Source: Micrococcaceae bacterium
Lineage (GTDB): Bacteria > Actinomycetota > Actinomycetes > Actinomycetales > Micrococcaceae
Length of the DNA: 64,000 bases
NCBI GenBank assembly: GCA_030452125.1
Contig: JAKDMV010000001.1
Span: 46,235-110,234 of the forward strand
Reading direction: 5' to 3'
Shown: positions 34,117 to 43,180 of the stretch, in pieces
How the letters are laid out: each line of letters starts with the position of its first letter
Position numbering within the stretch: the first letter of the stretch is position 1
Translations under genes and position numbers: made by a program
The notes under the pieces: generated by a model
Database searches by the model: none
Told to the model about the DNA's origin: nothing
What the model saw: only the letters and a program-made list of their open reading frames with translations

Positions 34117-35538
34117 ATGCAAGAATCACGGACTTCCACCCCGCCGACGACGTCGGGGCCCTCCCTCGAGCGGAAGCTCTCCCTCCGGCATATCCGTTTC
34201 ATCGCCCTCGGTTCGGCGATCGGTACCGGCCTGTTCTACGGGTCCGCCGAAACCATCCAGGCGGCCGGGCCCGCGGTGCTGGTGGCCTACATCATCGCCG
34301 GCTGCGTGGTCTTCACGGTGATGCGTGCCCTGGGCGAGATGGCGGTCCGCCACCCGGTGGCCGGTTCCTTCGCGCAATACGCCAACCGGTACATCAGCCC
34401 GCTGTCAGGTTTCCTGGTGGGGTGGACCTTCGCCTTCGAGATGGTCGTCGTCGCGATCGCCGACATGACCGCCGTGGGCCAATACATGGGCATGTGGTAC
34501 CCGGACGCCCCGGGCTGGATCTGGATGCTGGCCGCCATGCTGCTCATCGGCGGATTGAACCTGTTGCGGGTCAGCGTGTTCGGGGAGCTGGAATTCTGGT
34601 TCACGCTGGTCAAGATCGTCACCATCATCTCCATGATCGTCGGCGGCCTCTACCTCATCATCTTCGCCGTCCAGGTCGGCGGCTACCAGCCGGGCCTGCA
34701 CAACCTCTTCGACCACGGTGGGTTCGCCCCCTTCGGTGTCTGGGGCATCGTCATGAGCCTGGGCATCGTGGTCTTCTCCTTCGGCGGCATCGAAACCCTG
34801 GGCATGACCGCCGGGGAGACCGGGGACCCGGCCCAGGCCATCCCGAAGGCCGTGAACACCGTCCCGATGCGCATCCTGCTCTTCTACGTGCTCTCCATCG
34901 GGGTGATGCTCTGCCTGTTCCCCTGGAACGAGATCGGCTCCGAGGGCAGCCCCTTCGTGCAGGTCTTCGCCGGCCTCGGCATCCCGGCCGCGGAACACAT
35001 CATCAACGCCGTCGTCCTCACCGCCGCGTTGTCCGCCATGAACTCCATCTTCTACGCAGCCACCCGCACCATGTTCGGGCTGGCCGAACAGGGCAATGCG
35101 CCGGCTTCCTTCGGGCGGCTCTCCCGCAACGGGATCCCGCTCTGGCCGGTGGCCCTGATCTCGGTGTGCCTACTGATCGGTCTGGGACTCTACTTCTGGA
35201 TCCCCGACCAGCTTTTCCTCATCGTCGCCTCCATCGCCACGTTCGCCACCGTCTTCACCTGGGGAACCATCCTGCTGGCCCACCACCGGATGCGCCTGGA
35301 ACTGCGGGCCACCGGCCAGCCGGCAGGGAACTACGTCCTGCCGTTCTGGCCCGTGCTGAGCTACCTGGGGTTGGCCTTCATGGTCTTCATCGTGTTCATC
35401 CTGGGCTTCAGCGAAGCCGGACGGACTGCGCTGGTGGTCGGCGCCGTCTGGACCCTCATGCTGCTGATCGCCTACCGCTTCGTCGGGCCGGAGGGACGGC
35501 GCAGGATCGAGTTGGAGACCGCCGAAATCCAGGGGTGA
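34117..35538 (+). CDS. APC-family amino acid permease (proline-type)
   Basis: 473 residues with twelve predicted membrane helices. It carries the AAT-family signature: LSLRHIRFIALGSAIGTGLFYGSA at TM1, then GEMAVRHPVAGSFAQYANRY, and SFGGIETLGMTAGE in TM6. This pattern fits proline- or aromatic-type permeases; the substrate is not certain. An AGGTAGG Shine-Dalgarno precedes the ATG at 34117. It stands alone. Confidence 0.88.
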   Translation: MQESRTSTPPTTSGPSLERKLSLRHIRFIALGSAIGTGLFYGSAETIQAAGPAVLVAYIIAGCVVFTVMRALGEMAVRHPVAGSFAQYANRYISPLSGFLVGWTFAFEMVVVAIADMTAVGQYMGMWYPDAPGWIWMLAAMLLIGGLNLLRVSVFGELEFWFTLVKIVTIISMIVGGLYLIIFAVQVGGYQPGLHNLFDHGGFAPFGVWGIVMSLGIVVFSFGGIETLGMTAGETGDPAQAIPKAVNTVPMRILLFYVLSIGVMLCLFPWNEIGSEGSPFVQVFAGLGIPAAEHIINAVVLTAALSAMNSIFYAATRTMFGLAEQGNAPASFGRLSRNGIPLWPVALISVCLLIGLGLYFWIPDQLFLIVASIATFATVFTWGTILLAHHRMRLELRATGQPAGNYVLPFWPVLSYLGLAFMVFIVFILGFSEAGRTALVVGAVWTLMLLIAYRFVGPEGRRRIELETAEIQG

Positions 35539-35544
35539 GACAGG

Positions 35545-35562
35545 ATCAACCGATCGGTTGAT
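35545..35562. promoter_or_regulatory. Perfect 18-base palindrome, candidate TetR-type operator
   Basis: ATCAACCGATCGGTTGAT, fully symmetric, 73 bases upstream of the ABC exporter operon start. Sites of this length and symmetry are typical for TetR-family repressors, which often control such exporters. No TetR gene is adjacent. Confidence 0.5.
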
Positions 35563-35635
35563 GGAACGAAGGACGCTCGACGGGAGAGTGGATACATAGG
35601 CCATCCGGCCACCACGACCCCGAAAGTAGTACACC

Positions 35636-36760
35636 TTGTTCCTCGCCATCCGTGACATCAGTTTCGCCAAGGGCCGCTTCGCCCTGATGGGCGGCGTCGT
35701 CGCCCTGATCACCTTGCTGCTGGTCATGCTCTCGGGCCTGACCGCCGGCCTGGGAGACCAATCGACGTCGTCCATCGCCAAACTCGGATCCGTCCACGAA
35801 AGCGGCACGTCCGCCCCCGTGGACAGCATCGCCTTCGGCGCCCCCGGCACCTCGGAACCCAAGGCGTCCTTCACCGAAAGCGAAGTCACCGAAACCCAGG
35901 TCGACACCTGGAAGGGCGTGGACGGCGTGAAGAACGCCGAACCGCTGGGCATCAGCCAGACCCGGCTGCAGTCCGGCTCCGCCGACACCGCGGGAGGAAC
36001 CACCAACGTCGCCGTCTTCGGCGTCGACCCCGGCGGCCAGCTGACCCCGGCCAGCGTGGAGGACGACACCGTGGTCCTGAGCCGGACCGCCGCCGAGGAC
36101 CTCTCGGTGACCACCGGCGACCGGGTCACCCTGGGCGGGACCGAGCTCCGGGTCGCCTCCGTGGTCGAGGACCAGTGGTACTCCCACACCAGCGTCGTCT
36201 GGACCGCCCTGCCGACCTGGACCAAGATCGCCCATCTGTCCAACCCCGATCAGGTCGGCACCGTCACGGCGATCACCTACGACGACGGGGCCGCCGTTGA
36301 CGAGGCGGCAGCGAACTCCGCCGCCGATACCGTGACCACCACCCGCACCGGCGCCTTCCAGGCCCTGGGTGCCTATCAGAGCGAGCACGGTTCGCTGCTG
36401 ATGATGCAGGCCTTCCTGTACGGCATCTCCGCCCTGGTCATCGTCGCCTTCCTCACCGTCTGGACCGTCCAGCGGACCCGCGACATCGCGGTGCTCAAGG
36501 CGCTGGGCGGCTCCGGCAGGTACATCCTGCGCGATGCCATCACCCAGGCCGCCATCGTCCTGGTCGCCGGGGCCGCACTGGGCGGCGCGGTGGGGATAGC
36601 GGGCGGCTTCTTCGCCGCCCAGGCCGCCCCCTTCCTGGTGGACGCGACCACGACGTTGCTGCCCATTCTCGGGATCGTCGCCCTGGGGCTGGCCGGATCG
36701 GCCCTGGCCGTCCGGCGGACCACCAAGGTCGATGCGCTGATCGCCCTGGGCGGCAACTAA
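35636..36760 (+). CDS. FtsX/MacB-type ABC transporter permease
   Basis: 374 residues. MacB-like topology: N-terminal helix (ALMGGVVALITLLLVMLSGL), a large extracytoplasmic domain (about 45-240) and three C-terminal helices (LYGISALVIVAFLTVWTVQ, then AAIVLVAGAALGGAVG and ILGIVALGLAGSALA). The RTRDIAVLKALGGSG segment is the conserved coupling region of FtsX permeases. The family exports lipids, peptides or drugs. The start is TTG, chosen because the protein begins MFLAIRDISFAKGRF like family members. The ATPase follows 68 bases downstream. Confidence 0.85.
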   Translation: MFLAIRDISFAKGRFALMGGVVALITLLLVMLSGLTAGLGDQSTSSIAKLGSVHESGTSAPVDSIAFGAPGTSEPKASFTESEVTETQVDTWKGVDGVKNAEPLGISQTRLQSGSADTAGGTTNVAVFGVDPGGQLTPASVEDDTVVLSRTAAEDLSVTTGDRVTLGGTELRVASVVEDQWYSHTSVVWTALPTWTKIAHLSNPDQVGTVTAITYDDGAAVDEAAANSAADTVTTTRTGAFQALGAYQSEHGSLLMMQAFLYGISALVIVAFLTVWTVQRTRDIAVLKALGGSGRYILRDAITQAAIVLVAGAALGGAVGIAGGFFAAQAAPFLVDATTTLLPILGIVALGLAGSALAVRRTTKVDALIALGGN

Positions 36761-36828
36761 CGCCCCGGGCCGTCCCGGCACGGCCCTTCCGAACCACGCC
36801 ACCGTCTTTGCCCGAAGGAAAACGCTCC

Positions 36829-37563
36829 ATGACCCTCACCACCGAACAGCCCACCGCCACCCCCACCACGAACACCGGCTCCCTGAGCCTGGTCGATGTC
36901 ACCCTCGAATACCCGGACGGCGAGGGCACCGTCAAGGCACTGGACGGCGTCGACCTCACCGTCCGCCCCGGCCAGATGGTCTCCCTCGTCGGCCCCTCGG
37001 GTTCGGGGAAGTCCAGCCTCCTGGCCACTGCCGCCACGCTGGTCCGTCCCACCGCCGGACGGGTCTTCGTCGACGGGGCCGAAGCGACCGGGCTCTCCGA
37101 CCAGGACCTGACCACGCTGCGGCGCGAGAAGATCGGCATCGTCTTCCAGCAGCCGAACCTCTTGGCCTCCTTGACCGCCATCGAACAACTGGTCATCGTG
37201 GACCACCTGCGCGGCAAACCGGTGAAGGAGGCCCGCATCCGGGCCGCCGAACTGCTCGGGATCGTCGGTTTGGACGAAGCCGCCGGCAAGCGTCCGCACC
37301 AGCTCTCCGGGGGCCAGCGCCAGCGCGTGAACATCGCCCGGGCGCTCATGGGAGATCCGAAGGTGCTGCTGGTCGACGAACCCACCGCCGCACTGGACCA
37401 CGACCGCAGCGACTCCATCGTGAGGCTGCTGCGCCAGGTCACCGATGAGTTCCAGGTCGCCACCGTCATGGTCACCCACGACACCGAATTCGTCCCGTTG
37501 ACCGATGCCGTCGCCACCATGCGCGATGGCAAGCTCACCGCACCGGAGTCCACCGCGGTCTGA
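36829..37563 (+). CDS. MacB-type ABC transporter ATP-binding protein
   Basis: 244 residues. Walker A GPSGSGKS at 55-62, Q-loop in FQQPNLLASLT, signature LSGGQRQRVNIARAL, Walker B VLLVDEPTAALD, H-loop MVTHDTEF. It belongs to the LolD/MacB class that pairs with FtsX-type permeases, so it is the partner of the upstream gene. AAGGAAA Shine-Dalgarno. A strong hairpin follows the stop. Confidence 0.9.
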   Translation: MTLTTEQPTATPTTNTGSLSLVDVTLEYPDGEGTVKALDGVDLTVRPGQMVSLVGPSGSGKSSLLATAATLVRPTAGRVFVDGAEATGLSDQDLTTLRREKIGIVFQQPNLLASLTAIEQLVIVDHLRGKPVKEARIRAAELLGIVGLDEAAGKRPHQLSGGQRQRVNIARALMGDPKVLLVDEPTAALDHDRSDSIVRLLRQVTDEFQVATVMVTHDTEFVPLTDAVATMRDGKLTAPESTAV

Positions 37564-37573
37564 GCCGGGAAAT

Positions 37574-37622
37574 GCGGCACTGCCCACGACCCGGATGTGA
37601 TCGGGGTCGTGGGCAGTGCCGC
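37574..37622 (+). terminator. Hairpin terminator after the ABC exporter
   Basis: Nineteen-base-pair stem with an 11-base loop (arms 37574-37592 and 37604-37622, outer bases GCGGCACTG / CAGTGCCGC). No U-tract follows, as is often the case in high-GC actinobacteria. Confidence 0.7.
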
Positions 37623-37674
37623 GTCCGACGTGGCACGATGGGTCAGGCACAGCGACCGCCTTCGAAGGAGACCC

Positions 37675-39747
37675 ATGGCCCGCGGCATCTATGTCAGTGC
37701 ATCCACCCCCGCCAGCGGAAAGTCACTGGTCACCCTGGGCCTGGCGGACCTGCTGCACCGCCACGCCGACCGGATCGGGTTCTTCCGTCCCATCACCGAC
37801 GGCCCCGAGGTCGACACCGACCCCGTGGCGGCGTTGATCCGCGATCTGTTCGATCTGGACGAGTCCCATGTCGGGGTCGCGATGACCCGGGCGCAGGCCC
37901 GCGAACTCATCGTCGCCGGGAACCTGGACGAAATACACTCCCGGGCCCTGGACACCTACAGCCGGATCGCCCGCGACGTCGACGTCGTCATCGTGGAGGG
38001 GACCGATCTGACCGATCACGATGCCGCCCTGGAATTCGGGCTCAACGCCCAACTGGCCAACCATCTGGGCTGCCATGTGGTGGGGGTGATCAACGCCGCG
38101 GAACACACCGTCACCGAGGCCGTCGACGCCGTGGACCTGGCCCGGAAGGGCTTCTACGAGGAGAACGTCTCACTGCTGTCGATGATCGTCAATCGGGCCG
38201 ACCCCGGGTTGGCGGAGGCGATCCGCGAATGCGTCAGGCCCGGACTGCGCCACCGCAAGGTCTATGTCCTGCCCGAGATCGAGGAGATCGTCCGGCCCAC
38301 GGTCGGGGAGGTCAGTTCGGCGCTGGGGGCCCGCCTGGTCGCCGGGGCCCCGGAACTGGACCGTGACATCGACCATGTCCTGGTCGCGGCCATGAACGTG
38401 GGCTACCTGCTCGACCGCTACCGCGACGATTCGCTGGTCATCGCCCCGGCGGACCGTTCCGACGTCATGGCCACCGCCGTGGCCACCTCCAGGACCCCCG
38501 GCTTCCCCACCACCGCCGGCCTGCTGCTGACCGGCCCCCGGCCGATCGAAGACTCGGTCCTGCCGTTGTTGGCTGCCGCCCCCTTCCCGGTCTTCACCGT
38601 CGAGGAGGACACCTATTCCACGGCGCACCGGGTCTGGGAGGTCTCGGGGGCGTTGACCGCGGGGCAGCCGCGCAAGACCGCTGCCGCCCTGGGTGCCTGG
38701 TACCGCGATGTCGACGAGGACGAGTTGCTCGCCCGGCTCTCCCTGCCGGCCCCGGAGACCATGACCCCGCTGCGGTTCCTGCACCAGCTCGTGGAACGCG
38801 CCCGCTCGGAGCGCAAGCGGATCGTGTTACCCGAGGGCGAGGACCTGCGGATCCTGCGGGCGGCGGAGATCATCAGCCGTCGCGGGATCTGTGACCTCGT
38901 CATCCTGGGCAATACCCACGAGGTCCGCGAACTGGCCGCGGCCCACGGCATCGACCTGGACGGCATCCCCATCACCGATCCCGCCCGCAGCGATCTGCTG
39001 GAGGGGTTCGCCGCCGAATACGCCCGGCTGCGCGCCCACCGGGGTGTCACGGTTGAATCGGCCCGTGAACGCCTGCTGGACCGTTCCTATTTCGCCACGA
39101 TGATGGTCCATCTGGGCCAGGTGGACGGGATGGTCTCCGGAGCCGCCCACACCACGGCCAACACCATCCGCCCCTCGCTGGAGTTCATCAAGACCCGGCC
39201 CGGGGTCGACATCGTCTCCTCCGTCTTCCTGATGCTCATGGAGGACCGGGTGCTGGTCTACGGCGATTGCGCGGTCAACCCCGACCCGGATGCGAACCAG
39301 CTGGCCGACATCGCCGTGGCCTCGGCCCGGACGGCCCGGCAGTTCGGGGTCGACCCGCGGGTGGCGATGCTCTCCTACTCGACGGGTGCCTCCGGCACCG
39401 GTGGATCCGTCGACGAGGTCCGCGCCGCCACCGATCTGGTCCGGCAGCGCGACCCCGGGCTGGCCGTGGATGGACCCATCCAGTACGACGCCGCAGTGGA
39501 CGCCTCCATCGGCGCCTCCAAGTTGCCGGGCTCCTCGGTGGCCGGGCAGGCAACGGTGTTCATCTTCCCGAACCTGAACACCGGGAACAACACCTATAAG
39601 GCGGTCCAGCAATCGGCGGGCGCCGTCGCCGTCGGCCCGGTCCTGCAGGGGCTGAACCAGCCCGTCAACGACCTCTCCCGCGGCTGCACGGTCGACGACA
39701 TCGTCAACACGGTGGCCATCACTGCCATCCAGGCCCAGGAACACTAG
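37675..39747 (+). CDS. pta: Phosphate acetyltransferase
   Basis: 690 residues, long Pta form. An N-terminal P-loop domain (STPASGKSLVTLGLADLL), a DRTGG-type middle domain and a C-terminal PTA catalytic domain starting near residue 365 (RIVLPEGEDLRILRAAE). Typical late blocks are GAAHTTANTIRPSLEFI, then AVNPDPDANQLADIA and FPNLNTGNNTYKAVQ. It interconverts acetyl-CoA and acetyl phosphate. AAGGAG Shine-Dalgarno at 37665. It is followed 11 bases later by ackA, so the pair handles acetate overflow or assimilation. Confidence 0.95.
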   Translation: MARGIYVSASTPASGKSLVTLGLADLLHRHADRIGFFRPITDGPEVDTDPVAALIRDLFDLDESHVGVAMTRAQARELIVAGNLDEIHSRALDTYSRIARDVDVVIVEGTDLTDHDAALEFGLNAQLANHLGCHVVGVINAAEHTVTEAVDAVDLARKGFYEENVSLLSMIVNRADPGLAEAIRECVRPGLRHRKVYVLPEIEEIVRPTVGEVSSALGARLVAGAPELDRDIDHVLVAAMNVGYLLDRYRDDSLVIAPADRSDVMATAVATSRTPGFPTTAGLLLTGPRPIEDSVLPLLAAAPFPVFTVEEDTYSTAHRVWEVSGALTAGQPRKTAAALGAWYRDVDEDELLARLSLPAPETMTPLRFLHQLVERARSERKRIVLPEGEDLRILRAAEIISRRGICDLVILGNTHEVRELAAAHGIDLDGIPITDPARSDLLEGFAAEYARLRAHRGVTVESARERLLDRSYFATMMVHLGQVDGMVSGAAHTTANTIRPSLEFIKTRPGVDIVSSVFLMLMEDRVLVYGDCAVNPDPDANQLADIAVASARTARQFGVDPRVAMLSYSTGASGTGGSVDEVRAATDLVRQRDPGLAVDGPIQYDAAVDASIGASKLPGSSVAGQATVFIFPNLNTGNNTYKAVQQSAGAVAVGPVLQGLNQPVNDLSRGCTVDDIVNTVAITAIQAQEH

Positions 39748-39758
39748 GAGTCCCACCC

Positions 39759-40892
39759 ATGCTCGTACTGGTCATCAACTCGGGATCATCCTCGCTGAAA
39801 TACCAGGTCCGCGAGACCGGAACCGACGAGATCCTGCTCTCCGGTCTGGTCGAACGGATCGGCGGTGCGGAGGTTCCCGACCACGCTGCCGCTCTGGAAA
39901 CCGTGCAGGAGCACCTGCACTCGGTGCTGGGTGGGCGCCCCATCGAGGCCATCGGACACCGGGTGGTCCACGGCGGCGAGCGCTTCGCCGAACCGGTGCT
40001 GATCACCCACGAGATCGTCCGGGCCATCGAACGGCTGGCCCCGTTGGCCCCCCTGCACAACCCGGCAGCCGCGCTGGGGATCCGCGCCCTGTTGGAGAAG
40101 TGGCCCAAACTGCCCCAGGTGGCCGTCTTCGACACCGCCTTCCACCGCACCATGCCCGAATACGCCTGGCGCTACGCCGTCCCCGATGACCTCTATAAGC
40201 GCCATGGAGTGCGCCGCTATGGTTTCCACGGCACCAGCCACGACTACGTGGCCGGCCAGGCCGCCGAACTGCTGGGCATCGAACGCCAACGCTTCCGCGC
40301 GGTCATCGCCCACCTGGGCAACGGCGCCTCGATCACCGCCATCCGCCAGGGCCGGAGCATCGACACCTCCATGGGCTACACCCCGCTCGAGGGGCTGGTC
40401 ATGGGCACCCGGTCCGGAGACCTCGACGCCTCGATCGTCACGCAGCTGGTCATCCGCGGCGAATACACGGCCGAGGAGATGGACCACATCCTCAACCAGG
40501 ATTCGGGCCTGAAGGGGCTCTCGGGCGAAAACGACATGCGTTCGGTCGTCGAGGCCGCCGCGGCGGGCGACGACGGGGCGGAGCTGGCCCTGGAGGTCGC
40601 CGCCTACCGGCTGCAGAAGTACATCGGCGGATACCATGTGGCCGTCGGCGGCGCGCAGGCCATCGTCTTCACCGCGGGCATCGGGGAAAACGGCTGGTTG
40701 TTCCGCCAGCGCGTGGTCGGTGGTCTCGGTGCCCTGGGCATCAAGCTCGACGAGATGTCCAATATCGAGCGCAGCAAGGCGCCCCGGGTCATTTCCGCCC
40801 CCGACTCGGCCATCCCCGTCCTGGTGGTCCCCACCGACGAGGAATCCGAAATCGCTGCACAGACCGCTTCCCTGGCCGCCACGCAGCGCTAG
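39759..40892 (+). CDS. ackA: Acetate kinase
   Basis: 377 residues. Converts acetyl phosphate and ADP to acetate and ATP. Family signatures: VINSGSSSLKYQ at the N-terminus, GHRVVHGG, FDTAFHRTMP, RYGFHGTSHDYV, HLGNGASI and FTAGIGENG. Cotranscribed with pta, 11 bases apart, with an AGGAG Shine-Dalgarno. Confidence 0.96.
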   Translation: MLVLVINSGSSSLKYQVRETGTDEILLSGLVERIGGAEVPDHAAALETVQEHLHSVLGGRPIEAIGHRVVHGGERFAEPVLITHEIVRAIERLAPLAPLHNPAAALGIRALLEKWPKLPQVAVFDTAFHRTMPEYAWRYAVPDDLYKRHGVRRYGFHGTSHDYVAGQAAELLGIERQRFRAVIAHLGNGASITAIRQGRSIDTSMGYTPLEGLVMGTRSGDLDASIVTQLVIRGEYTAEEMDHILNQDSGLKGLSGENDMRSVVEAAAAGDDGAELALEVAAYRLQKYIGGYHVAVGGAQAIVFTAGIGENGWLFRQRVVGGLGALGIKLDEMSNIERSKAPRVISAPDSAIPVLVVPTDEESEIAAQTASLAATQR

Positions 40893-40977
40893 CTTTCGAT
40901 CAGGGCGGGACCGCGCCGCAACGGAGCAGTCCCGTGGCCCCGCCAGTGAAGCTCCGGAATCGCTCGCCTCCCACCCC

Positions 40978-41091
40978 GGTTATTAACTTTTACTGTTTTT
41001 TGACACTGTTGACATCATTTCTGACGAATGCATGTTGTGGTGCATGACTTGCGCTAAACCTGTTATGCCACGCGTTCCGGCTGCCCGGTAG
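40978..41091 (+). promoter_or_regulatory. AT-rich promoter region of the MFS transporter gene
   Basis: The stretch 40978-41040 is strikingly AT-rich for this genome and contains two TTGACA hexamers (41000-41005 and 41009-41014). An inverted repeat ATGCA-N8-TGCAT lies near 41028-41045 and a TTATGC/TATGCC -10-like element near 41063. It may carry an UP-type element and an operator. The MFS start at 41092 has no strong Shine-Dalgarno. Confidence 0.4.
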
Positions 41092-42387
41092 ATGTCGGAG
41101 AAAAGCACCGACTCCGCCCCCGAAGAGAAGCTCTTCACCAATAAGGACTACCGGTGGTGGCTAGCCGGCACCACCAGCGACTCCCTCACGGTGTCGGTCC
41201 GTGATCTCGCCCTGCCGCTGCTCGCGTTCGCCCTCACCGGGTCAGCGGTCCTGGCCGGGTCGCTGATCACCATCAGTTCGGCGATCTTCGTGACGCTCGT
41301 GCTGGTCGGCGGGGTCCTGGTGGACCGAACCGACCGGCGCTCCTGCATGATCTGGCGCGCCAGCCTGGGCGCGCTGACCTGGGGCATGGTGGCGCTGCTA
41401 CAGGCGGTGGGCCTGCTGACCTTTCCGGCCCTGGTCCTTTTCGTTGCGCTCGGCGCGATCGGTAGGTCACTCTTCGGCATGGCCGATAATGCCGCCCTGC
41501 GTTCGATCGTCAGCGGCGGCAACTTCGCTCGCGCGCAATCGGTCAACCAGGGGCGGGACGCGGCCCTCGAGATCGCCGGCGGCCCCTTCGGTGCCGTGCT
41601 CTACGCCTTCGCGCCCTGGCTTCCCTTCGCCTTCTCCGCCGTCGCACTCCTGGTCCTGCTGCTCTCGGCCCAACGGATCCAAGCCGACCTGTTCCCCTAT
41701 GACGAGGAGACCGAAGACCCGTCCCCCGCTACCGGGAAGGCCCGGATCTCCCGGATCGGGGCCGGCCTCAAGAGGGTCCCGAAGGATATTTCCTCGGGGT
41801 TTCGCATCGTGTTCTCCAACCCGGCGTTACGCGCCGCCGCCCTGGCCTCGACTGCGCTCAACGGAGGGTTGACCCTGGTGGTCTTCACCATCCAACTGGA
41901 TCTGGTCTCCCGGGAAGTCGACCCCCTGCTCATCGCCTGGGTCAATGGCGCCACGGCACTGGCATTGCTGGGCGGAGCCATCCTCGGTGGCATGGTCGTC
42001 CCCAAGATGCGCGTCCCGACGCTGGTCTTGATTTCCCTGACCACCGCCATGGTGGGCATCGTCGGGCTGGTGTTCTTCCATCAATACGCGTTCCTCTTCC
42101 TCTGGTTCACCATCCTGGGCCTGGCCACCCCCGCCACGGGCGCGGCCATCAGCGGCTACGTCTTCACGGTGATCCCGATCCATTTCCAGGGCCGTGCCGG
42201 GTCGACCCTCACGGTCCTGAACATGGGTCTGTCGGCATTGTCCCCGTTGGCTGCCGGTTGGTTGATCCACGGGGGAAACCTCCGGCTCGCCCTGTATGCA
42301 GGAGTGGCCCTGTTCGGTGCCGCGCTGGTGTTGCTGTTCTCCTCCTCGGCCTTCCGCCAGGTCGGCAAACCCTCCGATTGGGCCTGA
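41092..42387 (+). CDS. MFS transporter
   Basis: 431 residues, about twelve helices. It has the MFS motif A in GGVLVDRTDRRSCMIWRA between TM2 and TM3 and a long cytoplasmic loop near residue 200 (DEETEDPSPATGKARISRIGAG). The overall pattern (NKDYRWWLAGTTSDSLT start, FARAQSVNQGRDAALEIAGGP) fits the Enterobactin-exporter/MFS_3 group of drug or siderophore efflux pumps. No substrate gene is nearby. Confidence 0.85.
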   Translation: MSEKSTDSAPEEKLFTNKDYRWWLAGTTSDSLTVSVRDLALPLLAFALTGSAVLAGSLITISSAIFVTLVLVGGVLVDRTDRRSCMIWRASLGALTWGMVALLQAVGLLTFPALVLFVALGAIGRSLFGMADNAALRSIVSGGNFARAQSVNQGRDAALEIAGGPFGAVLYAFAPWLPFAFSAVALLVLLLSAQRIQADLFPYDEETEDPSPATGKARISRIGAGLKRVPKDISSGFRIVFSNPALRAAALASTALNGGLTLVVFTIQLDLVSREVDPLLIAWVNGATALALLGGAILGGMVVPKMRVPTLVLISLTTAMVGIVGLVFFHQYAFLFLWFTILGLATPATGAAISGYVFTVIPIHFQGRAGSTLTVLNMGLSALSPLAAGWLIHGGNLRLALYAGVALFGAALVLLFSSSAFRQVGKPSDWA

Positions 42388-42465
42388 TGGAAGCAGTCCG
42401 TGCCATGGACGCGGCAATGAGGCAGACTTGGACCATGAAGCACGCCACCCAAGGAGGCGATCGTC

Positions 42466-42855
42466 ATGCCGTCATGGCTGGAGCATCCGCGCTCACCTGA
42501 CGAACCCGACGAACCGGACGAGCCCGACGAACCGAGGTACGGGATCCGGGCGGGGAAGCCCCCGGGGCCGGCCGAAGGCCACTACGCCAACGGATCCACC
42601 GAGTTCCACGGGGCCGGGCCCGTCCCGGAGGGATTCGGTTTCCGTACCGGCATGCGCAGTGCCCGCGCGGTGCTGGGCTTCGCCTGGCTCGTCCTGATCA
42701 TGGCCACCCTGTTGTTGGTGATGGGGGCGATCATCTTCATCGGCCGGTCCTCCTGGATCGCCGTGATCATCCTCTGCCTGCTGGAGCTGGGATTCATTGC
42801 CGTGTTCTTCGTGCTGGCCGCCCTCGCCCGGCAGCGCCGGGGGCAGCACGACTGA
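42466..42855 (+). CDS. Small membrane protein with acidic DEP repeats
   Basis: 129 residues. The N-terminus contains four DEP tandem repeats (residues ~12-23), a Gly/Pro-rich region, then two C-terminal membrane helices (ARAVLGFAWLVLIMATLLLVMG and WIAVIILCLLELGFIAVFFVL). An AAGGAGG Shine-Dalgarno ahead of the ATG supports it as a real gene. Family not recognised. Confidence 0.65.
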   Translation: MPSWLEHPRSPDEPDEPDEPDEPRYGIRAGKPPGPAEGHYANGSTEFHGAGPVPEGFGFRTGMRSARAVLGFAWLVLIMATLLLVMGAIIFIGRSSWIAVIILCLLELGFIAVFFVLAALARQRRGQHD

Positions 42856-42868
42856 ACGTCCCTCCCGG

Positions 42869-43180
42869 CTAGGGCATTCCGGCCAGCCGCAGCAGTGCCG
42901 CCGCCACCGCCCCGACGATCACGACCGCCAGGAACGGGGCGCGCAGCAGCAGCGCGATCCCCGCGGCCAGCAGGGCGCCGATCCGGGCGTCGAGGACCAG
43001 CTCCTGACCGTTGGCGAAGGTGTTCACGGCCGTCAGCGACGCCAACAGTCCGATGGTCAGCGTCCCGGCCACCCGGCCCATGCGCGGTTTGTCCAGGATC
43101 CTGGCCGGCACCAGATAGCCGGAGAGCTTGGACAGATAGGCCACCACGCAGGCGGCCAGGATCCACCACCACAGGCTCAT
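42869..43180 (-). CDS. azlD: AzlD branched-chain amino acid exporter subunit
   Basis: 103 residues with four short membrane helices. AzlD pattern: WWWILAACVVAYLSKLSGYLVP, then LPARxLDxP-like turn (ARILDKPRMGRVA), and a final VIVGAVAAALLRLAG. Works with AzlC to export leucine, valine or analogues. Its ATG overlaps the azlC stop (ATGA). Confidence 0.88.
   Translation of the reverse strand: MSLWWWILAACVVAYLSKLSGYLVPARILDKPRMGRVAGTLTIGLLASLTAVNTFANGQELVLDARIGALLAAGIALLLRAPFLAVVIVGAVAAALLRLAGMP

Noticed and set aside
42495..42540. Short tandem GACGAACC-like repeats
   Set aside because: They encode the DEP tetra-repeat of a small membrane protein; too short and coding to be a separate element.
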